NCBI RefSeq assembly: GCF_017696175.1
Contig: NZ_JAAORE010000003.1
Span: forward strand, 62,001-126,000
DNA length: 64,000 nt
Reading direction: 5' to 3'
Origin: Prochlorococcus marinus XMU1404
Lineage (GTDB): Bacteria > Cyanobacteriota > Cyanobacteriia > PCC-6307 > Cyanobiaceae
The notes below the pieces were generated by a model that was not told the origin of the DNA, did no database searches, and saw only the letters and a program-made list of their open reading frames with translations. This document shows positions 19,433-27,098 of this stretch, in pieces; within the stretch, counting starts at the first letter, position 1; each line of letters starts with the position of its first letter. A program made the translations under genes and the position numbers.

Positions 19433-20798
19433 TAACTTATTAAGAGCTCCAAACCAAAGTATTGAGGAAACTGGTTATGCCTGGTATGTAGGCAACGCTA
19501 GATTAATCAATTTATCTGGACGTTTATTAGGAGCTCACATTGCTCACTCTGGACTAATAGTCTTTTGGGCGGGAGCAATGATGCTCTTCGAGGTTAATCA
19601 TTTTACTTTTGATAAACCAATGTGGGAGCAAGGTTTAATCTGTATGCCACACGTCGCAATGTTTGGTTATGGAATAGGCCCAGGTGGTGAAGTTACTGAT
19701 ATCATGCCTTTCTTCCAGGCAGGCGTGGTTCACTTGATAGCTTCTGCTGTTCTTGGTTTTGGTGGTATTTATCATTCATTAGCAGGTCCAGAAAAACTTG
19801 AAGAAGATTTTCCATTTTTCTCTACTGATTGGAGAGACAAAAATCAAATGACAAATATCCTCGGATATCATTTGATTGTTCTAGGTGTAGGTGCATTAGC
19901 ATGGTCAGTAAACTGGTGTTTTATTGGTGGTGCATATGACACATGGGCACCTGGTGGTGGTGAAGTCAGACTTGTTAACCCAACTTTGGATCCAAGAGTT
20001 ATTCTTGGATATCTATTTAGATCTCCTTGGGGTGGAGCTGGTTCAATAATCGGTGTTAACTCCATTGAAGATATTGTCGGTGGACATGTCTATGTGGGTA
20101 TAACTGCAATTATTGGAGGAATATTCCATATCTTTACCAAACCTTTTGGATGGGCGAGAAGAGCATTCATTTGGAATGGTGAAGGACTATTAAGTTATGC
20201 ACTTGGTGGAATTTGTGTAGCAAGTTTTATTGCTTCAACATTCATCTGGTTTAACAATACTGCTTACCCTTCAGAATTTTACGGCCCAACAAATGCTGAA
20301 GCTTCACAGGCCCAAAGCTTTACTTTCCTTGTGAGAGATCAAAGAATTGGAGCTAACGTAGGTTCAACAATGGGACCAACAGGTCTAGGTAAGTATCTCA
20401 TGAGATCTCCTACTGGTGAAATTATATTTGGTGGCGAAACAATGAGATTTTGGGACTTCAGAGGTCCATGGTTAGAGCCTTTAAGAGGTCCTAATGGATT
20501 AAGCCTTGAGAAAATCCAAAATGATATTCAACCTTGGCAAGTTAGAAGAGCTGCTGAATATATGACTCATGCTCCTAACGCTTCTATCAACTCTGTTGGT
20601 GGAATCATTACTGAGCCCAATGCTGTTAACTTCGTTAACCTAAGACAATGGTTAGCTGCAGCTCAATTCTTCCTAGGATGGTTTACATTCATCGGTCACC
20701 TTTGGCATGCTGGACGTGCTAGAGCAGCCGCTGCTGGTTTCGAAAAAGGAATCGACAGAAAGAGTGAACCAGCTCTAGAAATGCCTGATTTAGATTAA
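19416..20798 (+). CDS. psbC: Photosystem II CP43 protein
   Basis: Chlorophyll-binding inner antenna CP43. The GTG start inside psbD gives [30 protein letters not shown] and 460 residues. Six membrane helices are expected. Conserved features include [21 protein letters not shown], histidine-rich chlorophyll sites, the large lumenal loop with [24 protein letters not shown] (which contributes the Arg near the Mn cluster) and the C-terminal [21 protein letters not shown]. It is cotranscribed with psbD and followed by a strong terminator. Confidence 0.99.
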   Translation: METPFNNLLRAPNQSIEETGYAWYVGNARLINLSGRLLGAHIAHSGLIVFWAGAMMLFEVNHFTFDKPMWEQGLICMPHVAMFGYGIGPGGEVTDIMPFFQAGVVHLIASAVLGFGGIYHSLAGPEKLEEDFPFFSTDWRDKNQMTNILGYHLIVLGVGALAWSVNWCFIGGAYDTWAPGGGEVRLVNPTLDPRVILGYLFRSPWGGAGSIIGVNSIEDIVGGHVYVGITAIIGGIFHIFTKPFGWARRAFIWNGEGLLSYALGGICVASFIASTFIWFNNTAYPSEFYGPTNAEASQAQSFTFLVRDQRIGANVGSTMGPTGLGKYLMRSPTGEIIFGGETMRFWDFRGPWLEPLRGPNGLSLEKIQNDIQPWQVRRAAEYMTHAPNASINSVGGIITEPNAVNFVNLRQWLAAAQFFLGWFTFIGHLWHAGRARAAAAGFEKGIDRKSEPALEMPDLD

Positions 20799-20813
20799 TT
20801 TCTATTTCATATG

Positions 20814-20845
20814 AAAAACCCTATCTATAGATAGGGTTTTTTTTT
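20814..20845 (+). terminator. Rho-independent terminator after psbC
   Basis: A perfect 18-base palindrome, CCCTATCTATAGATAGGG (20819-20836), is preceded by A5 and followed by nine T. It lies between psbC and the convergent maf gene and could work in both directions. Confidence 0.9.
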
Positions 20846-20855
20846 GTAAATTTTC

Positions 20856-21467
20856 TTATTTATTTAAATTTTTTCTGAGCCATGGTAAGCTTAATCCCAT
20901 CACATTACTGAAGCAACCCTCTATTTTTTCTATATATTTACCGCCTATACCTTCCAAAGCAAATCCTCCAGCACAATATAAAGGTTCATTTGTATCTACA
21001 TAACTCTTGATTTCCCAATCTTGCAACTTAGAAAAATAAACTCTTGAACTTACTGTTTTTTTTATTATTTCAGTGATTTCAAAGATTTTGGAAGTTGAAT
21101 CAAAATTTCCAATTATTAGAGTATGACCAGTATGTAAAAATCCAAATTCTCCAGACATTTTTTGCCATCTAATAAATGCCTCTTTTTTATTAGATGGTTT
21201 TCCATAAGCTTTTCCTTTAAATTCAAAAATTGAATCACACCCAAGTATTTCCAAAGGACCATAATTAAAATCTTTGGGCAATGGTATTTTATGAATGTTT
21301 ACAAACAGACTATTGGCCTTTTGAAAAGATAATTCCAAAGCTAAATTAAATATGTTTTTTTCTTGAATAGTAGTTTCATCAAAATCACTTGATATCTGGA
21401 TAAATTCAATTTGACAATTTTCAAGTAATTTCTTTCTAGATTGGGAAGCAGAGGCTAGAATTAACAC
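20856..21467 (-). CDS. maf: Maf-family nucleoside triphosphate pyrophosphatase
   Basis: Predicted house-cleaning pyrophosphatase that removes non-canonical or modified NTPs. The start [15 protein letters not shown] is the typical substrate loop. The conserved [15 protein letters not shown] (catalytic Asp), HTGH and GAL-like [10 protein letters not shown] motifs follow. It has 203 residues. In the motif E(P/L)[11 protein letters not shown] the residues read [13 protein letters not shown], as in the dTTP/UTP or m7GTP groups; I cannot assign specificity. Confidence 0.93.
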   Translation of the reverse strand: MLILASASQSRKKLLENCQIEFIQISSDFDETTIQEKNIFNLALELSFQKANSLFVNIHKIPLPKDFNYGPLEILGCDSIFEFKGKAYGKPSNKKEAFIRWQKMSGEFGFLHTGHTLIIGNFDSTSKIFEITEIIKKTVSSRVYFSKLQDWEIKSYVDTNEPLYCAGGFALEGIGGKYIEKIEGCFSNVMGLSLPWLRKNLNK

Positions 21468-21533
21468 AAATTTTTTACCAAATTATAATTCAATTTACTA
21501 ATTAATAAATTTTAAAATTAATATAAATTACTA

Positions 21534-23063
21534 ATGGAGTCAGAAGCAAAATTACATGAAATAAAGAAACCAATAATGATTTTGGGCACTTCAAGTGGAG
21601 CAGGAAAATCGTTAACGGTTACTGCTATCTGCAGGATTCTTAAAAATTCAGGAGAAGAGCCAATCCCTTTTAAAGGACAAAATATGAGTAACAACGCTTG
21701 GGTTGATTGGAACGGAGGCGAAATGGCGTATTCTCAGGCTCTTCAAGCCTTTGCATGTGGAATTCCTCCCTCTTCAGATATGAATCCTATCCTATTAAAA
21801 CCACAAGGAAATTCAACAAGTGAGGTGATTCACCATGGCAAAAGTATAGGAATCACAACTGCTAAAAATTACTACAAAGATTGGTTTATTCCTGGCTGGG
21901 AAGTAATCAAAAAAAGTTTAAAGTCTATTTACAAACGAAATCCAAATTGTCGTTTAATTATTGAAGGAGCTGGTAGTCCAGTAGAGATGAATTTAATTCA
22001 TAGAGACCTTACTAATTTAAGAATTGCAAAGCATTTGAATGCAAATTGTATTTTAGTTACTGATATTGAGAGGGGAGGCGTATTTGCACAAATAATCGGA
22101 ACCCTTGAATTAATGAAACCTGAAGAGAAAAAACTTATTAAGGGAATTATTATAAATAGATTCAGAGGAGACCTTTCATTATTTTCAGAAGGGAAGAAAT
22201 GGATAGAAAGTAAAACTCAAATTCCTGTTATTGGAATTATTCCATGGCTAAATGATACATTTCCTCCAGAAGATTCACTAGATTTATTAGAAAAAAAATT
22301 AAAATACACTAATCCTGAGATAAAAGTAGGCATTATAAAATTGCCATCTATAAGCAACTTTTCAGATTTTGATCCTTTAGAAAATGAAAAAACAATATTA
22401 ATTGAATGGGTAAGAGAATCCCAAAACTTAAAAAAGTATGATTTTATAATTATTCCTGGAAGTAAACAAACTATTAAAGATCAAATATTTCTTGAAGAAT
22501 GTGGTTTGTCTCGGGATATAAAAGAATATTCAAAAAACAACGGAAATATTATTGGAATTTGTGGAGGTTTACAAATGTTGGGCACAACACTTAAAGATCC
22601 TTATTTGAAAGAGGGTTCCCAAAATCATGCTGAACAAACAATAAAAGGCATTGGATTATTACCATTAAAAACTACTTTCTTTAAAAAGAAATTAACACGT
22701 CAAATTAATTCTGAATCTCTATGGCCATGCCAATCCAAAATAAATGGATTTGAAATTCATAATGGCAAAACTGAATTGGATAATATGCAAAGCTCATTAA
22801 AGATTAAACCTATCTTCAAAGACTTAAATCTAGGATGGTACCTTGAAAATAAAGAAGGTGGGATTATTGCAGGTACATACATTCATGGGATCTTTGAGAA
22901 TGATAACTGGAGAGATCAATATATCAATTTAATTAGGAAGAGCAAAGATTTACCAATAATAAAAACAAAATCCATATCATATAAAAAGAAAAGAGAATCA
23001 ATTATTGATAATCTTGCGAAGGAATTTGAAAAACATTTAAATTTCACATCATTATTAAGTTGA
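21534..23063 (+). CDS. cobQ: Cobyric acid synthase
   Basis: Glutamine-dependent amidation of the side chains of adenosyl-cobyrinic acid a,c-diamide in cobalamin synthesis. The N-terminal synthetase domain has GTSSGAGKS (P-loop-like) and the conserved KGQNMSNNAWV. The C-terminal glutaminase domain has GICGGLQMLG with the nucleophile Cys and HGIFEN with the His. The 509-residue length is standard. The 3' end overlaps a ferredoxin gene (TTGA), so both are likely made together. Confidence 0.97.
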   Translation: MESEAKLHEIKKPIMILGTSSGAGKSLTVTAICRILKNSGEEPIPFKGQNMSNNAWVDWNGGEMAYSQALQAFACGIPPSSDMNPILLKPQGNSTSEVIHHGKSIGITTAKNYYKDWFIPGWEVIKKSLKSIYKRNPNCRLIIEGAGSPVEMNLIHRDLTNLRIAKHLNANCILVTDIERGGVFAQIIGTLELMKPEEKKLIKGIIINRFRGDLSLFSEGKKWIESKTQIPVIGIIPWLNDTFPPEDSLDLLEKKLKYTNPEIKVGIIKLPSISNFSDFDPLENEKTILIEWVRESQNLKKYDFIIIPGSKQTIKDQIFLEECGLSRDIKEYSKNNGNIIGICGGLQMLGTTLKDPYLKEGSQNHAEQTIKGIGLLPLKTTFFKKKLTRQINSESLWPCQSKINGFEIHNGKTELDNMQSSLKIKPIFKDLNLGWYLENKEGGIIAGTYIHGIFENDNWRDQYINLIRKSKDLPIIKTKSISYKKKRESIIDNLAKEFEKHLNFTSLLS

Positions 23064-23311
23064 AAAAAACAAAGATTACAATTAGATGGCCAAATAATAA
23101 GGAAACCTATGCTTCAGAGGGAGATAATTGGTTCTCTACTGCAGAAAAAGCGGGTTTAGAAATTCCGACAGGCTGTCTGACGGGAAGTTGTGGAGCTTGC
23201 GAGATAGATGTAAATGGTCAAACGGTAAGGGCTTGTGTGAGTGGAATTAAAAATAATAAAAAATGTTTGTTAAACGTCTCTTTAATTACTGACCCCTTTT
23301 GGGAGAAATAA
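23060..23311 (+). CDS. Plant-type [2Fe-2S] ferredoxin
   Basis: An 83-residue ferredoxin with Cys39, Cys44, Cys47 and Cys59 (C-x4-C-x2-C-x11-C), fewer residues before the final ligand than in photosynthetic PetF. The sequence CLTGSCGACEIDVNG is typical of the group. The TTG start overlaps the cobQ stop as TTGA, suggesting translational reinitiation. Context hints that it supplies electrons to a cobalamin-related reaction such as Co(II) reduction, but this is only inference from position. Confidence 0.85.
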   Translation: MKKTKITIRWPNNKETYASEGDNWFSTAEKAGLEIPTGCLTGSCGACEIDVNGQTVRACVSGIKNNKKCLLNVSLITDPFWEK

Positions 23312-23318
23312 ATTTTCA

Positions 23319-23867
23319 CTAAACTTTACCAATTAGTAGGAAAAGAAAAATATAATAAAAAAATGATCCTAAAAATGTGTTTACAAGGATAACCTCTTTT
23401 TTAATTTTTGAAGATGCAATAATATAGCTTCCCAAAACATGAGGCAGTATTGGGAAAGATCTAATGATTAAAATATAGAGAGGTTTTAAAGAAACGTTTT
23501 CAAAAAATTTGTAAATATTATTTTTCTCTGGTTTTTTCAAAAACAATCTTTTGCTAGAAAATTTAAATTTAATTTTTCTCAAAATAAGAACTTGAATTAC
23601 ACTTAAGATAGTTAATACAGGAGAAAAAAAGAAGACATAATATAACCCATAAAACTTTACTAGTATAAAATCAAAAATAATTGAAAAAGGAAGGCCTAAA
23701 AATATAGAGACGATATTCAAAGCTATCAAGTATTTATATTGAATATTATTAAGTATGGATTCAAGATCGTAGGTATATTTAAATATATGTGCCAAAAAAT
23801 AAACCATTAAATAAGTAGAAAATATTTTAAAAATTACTGACCTAAAAATCAGATCTTTTCTTTTCAT
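23319..23867 (-). CDS. Polytopic membrane protein, possibly TVP38/VTT-like
   Basis: A 182-residue integral membrane protein with about five hydrophobic helices. The segment IIRSFPILPHVLGSYIIASSKIK, followed by a Gly-containing helix (NTFLGSFFYYIFLFLLIG), resembles the R-x-F-P-x-x-P pattern of VTT/TVP38 (SNARE-associated) proteins, but the match is weak. It is convergent with the ferredoxin gene, eight bases apart. The function is unknown. Confidence 0.6.
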   Translation of the reverse strand: MKRKDLIFRSVIFKIFSTYLMVYFLAHIFKYTYDLESILNNIQYKYLIALNIVSIFLGLPFSIIFDFILVKFYGLYYVFFFSPVLTILSVIQVLILRKIKFKFSSKRLFLKKPEKNNIYKFFENVSLKPLYILIIRSFPILPHVLGSYIIASSKIKKEVILVNTFLGSFFYYIFLFLLIGKV

Positions 23868-23939
23868 ATAAGATCACCTTTCCAAAAGATTATCAAAAAC
23901 TTAGAGTCTAAAAGTTGAATTGAGAATTTATATTCCCAG

Positions 23940-24092
23940 ATGAGATCGATGGGGAATGCTAAATACTTTATAGTCCCACGACACACCACACAACAAATAT
24001 TTTTGTTTAAAGATGCTTCTGAAATCCTTCAAATGATGATTCATTTCAGGAATATTTTAGTTTCTCTTTTTGAAACAAGTCCTAGTTATTGA
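23940..24092 (+). CDS. Possible 50-residue ORF in a 307-base gap
   Basis: The gap 23868-24174 has no clear gene. One open frame, starting MRSMGNAKYFIVPRH and ending LVSLFETSPSY, gives 50 residues. It has no Shine-Dalgarno, no signal peptide and no familiar motif. Codon use is not obviously unlike a gene, but a chance ORF is quite possible. I see no RNA gene or terminator in the rest of the gap. Confidence 0.25.
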   Translation: MRSMGNAKYFIVPRHTTQQIFLFKDASEILQMMIHFRNILVSLFETSPSY

Positions 24093-24174
24093 GAATATCA
24101 GTTAAAGTTCTATAAAAAGATATAAAGAAATGAATAATTAATCATATATTTTAAAAATTGTCTTTGTAGTAAAC

Positions 24175-24786
24175 TCAACATCTTAAAATTCTTATTTTTG
24201 CCTTCTCCTTCTTAAAAATTTTTGTATCCACTATACCTGTTTCACTATTAAAACAACCTAAGACACCTTTCTCATCATCCATAAAAGGAATTGATTGTAT
24301 ATTGAAAACCTCATCCTCGCTATACATCCTTACCCAATAGTTGCGATTTTTAGATTCCCAACTAGTAGCAGTTGAATTATTGCCTAATTTTCTACAGTTT
24401 CTATTTCTATCATTTCTTTTCTGTTTTTGCGTTAAATAACACCCTGACACCTTTGTAAATCTTTGCAAATCTCCTGCTGACTTTGGATAAATTGAATCAG
24501 ACATATAAAGAATTTTAGCGGCATAAAGATATGACCTTATGTTTAATCTTTCATGTAATAACCTAAATTCTTTTGAAACATCTGCGGAGTCTCTTAATGA
24601 ATCAAAGCCAATCTTGGAATAATTCTTAATCCTATCAATAGATTTTCCTACTGGAATTTCAAGTATTGGTAGTGCAATTAATAAGATTAAACTTGAAATT
24701 GTAAGAACGAAAATAATTTCTACTAAGGAAAAACCAGATTGATTTTTATTAAATAATCTTTTTTTAATAGGTAAATAATTTCTCAT
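24175..24786 (-). CDS. Type IV pilin-like / pseudopilin protein
   Basis: The 203 residues have a prepilin leader and methylation site: a basic start, then G18 followed by FSLVEIIFVLTISSLILLIALP, with Glu23 as residue 5 of the mature protein. A long hydrophobic N-terminal helix and a variable C-terminal head with several cysteines follow. It would be cut by a prepilin peptidase and assembled into a pilus- or pseudopilus-like fibre. No pilus machinery lies nearby. It sits next to the tRNA-Ser repeat patch and may be accessory cargo. Confidence 0.8.
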   Translation of the reverse strand: MRNYLPIKKRLFNKNQSGFSLVEIIFVLTISSLILLIALPILEIPVGKSIDRIKNYSKIGFDSLRDSADVSKEFRLLHERLNIRSYLYAAKILYMSDSIYPKSAGDLQRFTKVSGCYLTQKQKRNDRNRNCRKLGNNSTATSWESKNRNYWVRMYSEDEVFNIQSIPFMDDEKGVLGCFNSETGIVDTKIFKKEKAKIRILRC

Positions 24787-24865
24787 TAATTAAATATATT
24801 TAAAGATTTATGCCTCATTTCTTGCCATATAAGAATAAAATACGACAATCATAAAAATATCGCAA

Positions 24866-24881
24866 CGGAGAGGGTGGAATT
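24866..24881. repeat. Truncated tRNA-Ser 3' end, copy 1 (att-like)
   Basis: CGGAGAGGGTGGAATT matches the tRNA-Ser 3' end (25824-25839) at 15 of 16 positions. It is the copy furthest from the tRNA. Confidence 0.75.
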
Positions 24882-24943
24882 AACTTTCAACATCCATAGG
24901 CAAAACTGGACTAAATGGGACTTATTTTTAAGCGATAAAGTAC

Positions 24944-24978
24944 ATACCCACCAACACATTAAAAATACCCACCAACAC
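24944..24978. repeat. Direct repeat ATACCCACCAACAC, two copies
   Basis: Two exact 14-base copies (24944-24957 and 24965-24978), 21 bases apart start to start. The core CCACCAACA recurs at 25647 and 25659 in another segment of the patch. Confidence 0.8.
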
Positions 24979-25091
24979 TCATAAAAATAAACACTAATTA
25001 TACAGAAATTGATATTTCTTAGAACTCTCCTGTATCACTGCAATTTAAATTAGAACTCAAAAAATTAAGAGTGCTAATTTTCCTATTAAAC

Positions 25092-25102
25092 CGGAGAGGG
25101 TG
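25092..25102. repeat. Truncated tRNA-Ser 3' end, copy 2 (att-like)
   Basis: CGGAGAGGGTG is identical to the tRNA 3' terminal bases. The C before it (25091) is also shared with the intact copy. Confidence 0.7.
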
Positions 25103-25160
25103 TATTTCTATTTGACTCTTTGTGGCACTAATTGGCACAAAAACTAAATCGTTTTAGTAA

Positions 25161-25245
25161 TTTTACATGTGTTTTTACATGTGTTTTTACATGTGTTTTT
25201 TACATGTGTTTATTAGTTGTTTTACATGTTTTTTTACATGTTTTT
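25161..25245. repeat. Tandem TTTTTACATGTG repeat
   Basis: Six ACATG units start at 25165, 25177, 25189, 25202, 25224 and 25236, mostly 12-13 bases apart and separated by T runs. The first four carry GTG after ACAT. ACATGT is itself palindromic. The spacers are too short and uniform for a CRISPR array. Confidence 0.9.
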
Positions 25246-25302
25246 AACTTTCTTTCCTCTATTGTTTTTTAATGCTAGATATAGGGAAATTTTTATACCC
25301 TC

Positions 25303-25455
25303 ATGGACAAACAAACCCTTATCAAACTTGCTCAACCTGCTGCTACAGCATTACTTGCACTCTCCATATTAAGCTTTCCTTTCATTGTAAAGGCTTCTGG
25401 AAGCATGACTGTCTACCAAGGTGATTATTCTTGGAAGATTAGTGGTTGCGATTAG
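25303..25455 (+). CDS. Small putative secreted peptide
   Basis: A 50-residue ORF with a convincing signal peptide: a charged start (MDKQTLIK), a hydrophobic run (ATALLALSILSFPFIV) and a KA-S cut site. The predicted mature peptide is only about 19 residues, ending ISGCD with a single Cys. It is the only plausible gene between the tRNA-Ser repeats. There is no clear Shine-Dalgarno. I do not recognise a family. Confidence 0.5.
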   Translation: MDKQTLIKLAQPAATALLALSILSFPFIVKASGSMTVYQGDYSWKISGCD

Positions 25456-25563
25456 TGGTGGCATTTTATAGCAAAACATTGCCTAATTATTTGATATTTT
25501 TTTGTTATGAATAAGAAATATCATCTTAAGGCACTTCATGACAAATTAAGTTACCTGAAAAAA

Positions 25564-25574
25564 CGGAGAGGGTG
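25564..25574. repeat. Truncated tRNA-Ser 3' end, copy 3 (att-like)
   Basis: CGGAGAGGGTG is identical to the tRNA-Ser 3' terminal bases, 260 bases from the intact tRNA. Confidence 0.7.
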
Positions 25575-25595
25575 TTAGTTGAGATGATTTCACTA

Positions 25596-25620
25596 GACAC
25601 TCTCAGACACTTACTGACAC
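25596..25620. repeat. 10-bp-phased GACAC pentamers
   Basis: GACAC starts at 25596, 25606 and 25616, exactly ten bases apart. The first lies 32 bases from the start of core copy 3. GGCAC occurs at 25124 and 25134, again at +32 and +42 from core copy 2. GGACT occurs at 24908 and 24918, at +42 and +52 from core copy 1. Left of the tRNA, GACAC lies at 25799 and 25809. Confidence 0.75.
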
Positions 25621-25646
25621 ACATATTTTTCTAAATCGATCAAATT

Positions 25647-25670
25647 CCACCAACATTTCCACCAACATTT
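25647..25670. repeat. Tandem CCACCAACATTT, two copies
   Basis: Two adjacent exact 12-base units, sharing CCACCAACA with the repeats at 24944-24978. They lie 83 and 95 bases from the start of core copy 3. Confidence 0.85.
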
Positions 25671-25823
25671 TCATTCAAAAAGGTCTGACATTGTCTGAAT
25701 TCACCTGACTTTATAAGACACAATATTCAAGAAAAAAATACAATAATTATTGTTGGTGCAGGCAATTATAAAGATTTTGACTCTAACAGAATGCCTCTGA
25801 CACTATTAGACACTAAGAAAAAC

Positions 25824-25909
25824 CGGAGAGGGTGGGATTCGAACCCACGAATAGTTTGCCTATTAAACGATTTCGAGTCGTTCGCTTTCGACCACTCAGC
25901 CACCTCTCC
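25824..25909 (-). tRNA. tRNA-Ser(CGA)
   Basis: An 86-nucleotide class II tRNA with a long variable arm. The acceptor stem GGAGAGG/CCTCTCC is perfect. The anticodon arm AACGA-CTCGAAA-TCGTT gives anticodon CGA (codon UCG). The T arm CGTGGGTTCGAATCCCACC is canonical. CCA is not encoded. Its 3' end faces the repeat patch, and truncated copies of that end recur three times there. Confidence 0.97.
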
Positions 25910-25973
25910 TACTATTTATAAGTATGCTATTCAAACAAAGATAAGCGAATACTCTATCCCATTATCTTAATTT

Positions 25974-26996
25974 TTAATCCCACCCTGCATCTTTCATCAA
26001 TTTTATTGCGAGAGAATTATTTTCCCCAAGGTCTTCTACAGTTACCTTATCAGCAACAAATTCTCCAAAGTTTTTGACAATTGGATTTTGATTAACCTCT
26101 TTTAAAGGATGTTCAAAAGTAGGAGCAGCAAGGCCTTTACTTCCCTTTGGGGATGCCAAATATTCAAGTAGCTTGATAGCTGCATTTTTATTTGTTGCGT
26201 ATTTAGCTACACCACCAGCACTAATATTTAGGTGAGCAGGATTGGGGGTAATAACCGATGTTCGCCTTGCATATAAGGTATCTCTTCTTCCATTTACACC
26301 AGCTAACATTCTTGCTACATAATAATGATTAACAATCCCTACCCCACATTTTTTCTTAGAAACGGCTCTAATTATTGAAATATCACCTGGAAAGAAAGGT
26401 TGGGAAACGTTAGAAATCATTCCATTCAGCCAAGCTTTAGTTCTTGTTTCACCTTTGTTAACTATTTGATTAGCAACTAAAGATTGATTATATGGACTTT
26501 TTCTATTTCTTAAGCATACTTTACCTTTTAAAGATGGATCAGCTAAATCTGTGTAGTCTTTAATCCTGCTTAGATCAACAACTTTTGGATTGGCAACCAT
26601 AACTCTTACTCTTCTCGTTAATGCATACCATTCCTTATTTTTATCTTTTAGTCCAATGGGAACATCATTTTCTAAAGATTTTGATTCTATACTTTGAAGC
26701 AAGCCAGCTTTAGCTGCATTAGTAATTCTTGCTGCATCGACTAGCAAAATTAAATCTGCTTGAGAATTCTTCCCTTCTCTTTTCAATCTCTCAAGTAAAG
26801 ATATTCCTGCAGCTTCGATAAGCCTAACTTTGATTCCTGTTTCTTCTGCGAACTTTTTATAGACACTTCTATCAGTATTGTAATGCCTACCCGAATAAAC
26901 TTTGACTTCTTTTTCTGTTGAATAAATAGGTATATTAAAATTCAATAAAAATGTACATGTTAGCGCTGAGTAAAGTAGTTTTTTTAGATTTTGCAC
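25974..26996 (-). CDS. futA: Ferric iron ABC transporter substrate-binding protein (FutA/IdiA)
   Basis: Periplasmic Fe(III)-binding protein of the Fut system, induced by iron limitation. A signal peptide covers about residues 1-25 (KKLLYSALTCTFLLNFNIPIYS). The mature protein starts VKVYSGRHYNTD, a family hallmark. The tyrosine pair in NHYYVARML probably helps bind iron. At 340 residues it is normal. The start is GTG. The permease and ATPase genes are not nearby. It is divergent from piuC, also iron-linked. Confidence 0.95.
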   Translation of the reverse strand: MQNLKKLLYSALTCTFLLNFNIPIYSTEKEVKVYSGRHYNTDRSVYKKFAEETGIKVRLIEAAGISLLERLKREGKNSQADLILLVDAARITNAAKAGLLQSIESKSLENDVPIGLKDKNKEWYALTRRVRVMVANPKVVDLSRIKDYTDLADPSLKGKVCLRNRKSPYNQSLVANQIVNKGETRTKAWLNGMISNVSQPFFPGDISIIRAVSKKKCGVGIVNHYYVARMLAGVNGRRDTLYARRTSVITPNPAHLNISAGGVAKYATNKNAAIKLLEYLASPKGSKGLAAPTFEHPLKEVNQNPIVKNFGEFVADKVTVEDLGENNSLAIKLMKDAGWD

Positions 26997-27046
26997 TTTT
27001 TCAAAATAGTATCTATGGTTACTTTATATCTAACTTCCCTACAAGG

Positions 27047-27059
27047 TCTCTTAAAGAGA
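27047..27059. promoter_or_regulatory. Palindrome between divergent iron genes
   Basis: TCTCTTAAAGAGA has six-base arms around one central base, midway between futA and piuC. The dyad is a candidate operator for an iron regulator such as Fur, but it is not a clear match to a known Fur box. Confidence 0.35.
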
Positions 27060-27098
27060 ATTTCTATACATTAGTTTGTATCATTTTTTATATCAGAA

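Larger units (their letters stand above)
24787..25823. other. Gene-poor accessory patch between pilin gene and tRNA-Ser
   Basis: About 1 kb with only one 50-residue ORF. It is cut into segments by three partial copies of the tRNA-Ser 3' end (24866, 25092, 25564), and the intact tRNA lies at 25824. Each segment also holds short direct repeats: 10-bp-phased pentamers close to the core, then a second cluster 70-100 bases away. The look is that of accumulated attachment-site remnants. No integrase or transposase gene is present here. Confidence 0.7.

Noticed and set aside
25161-25245. ACATG tandem repeat as a CRISPR array
   Set aside because: Units are 12-13 bases with only T-rich filler. There are no spacers of unique sequence and no cas genes.
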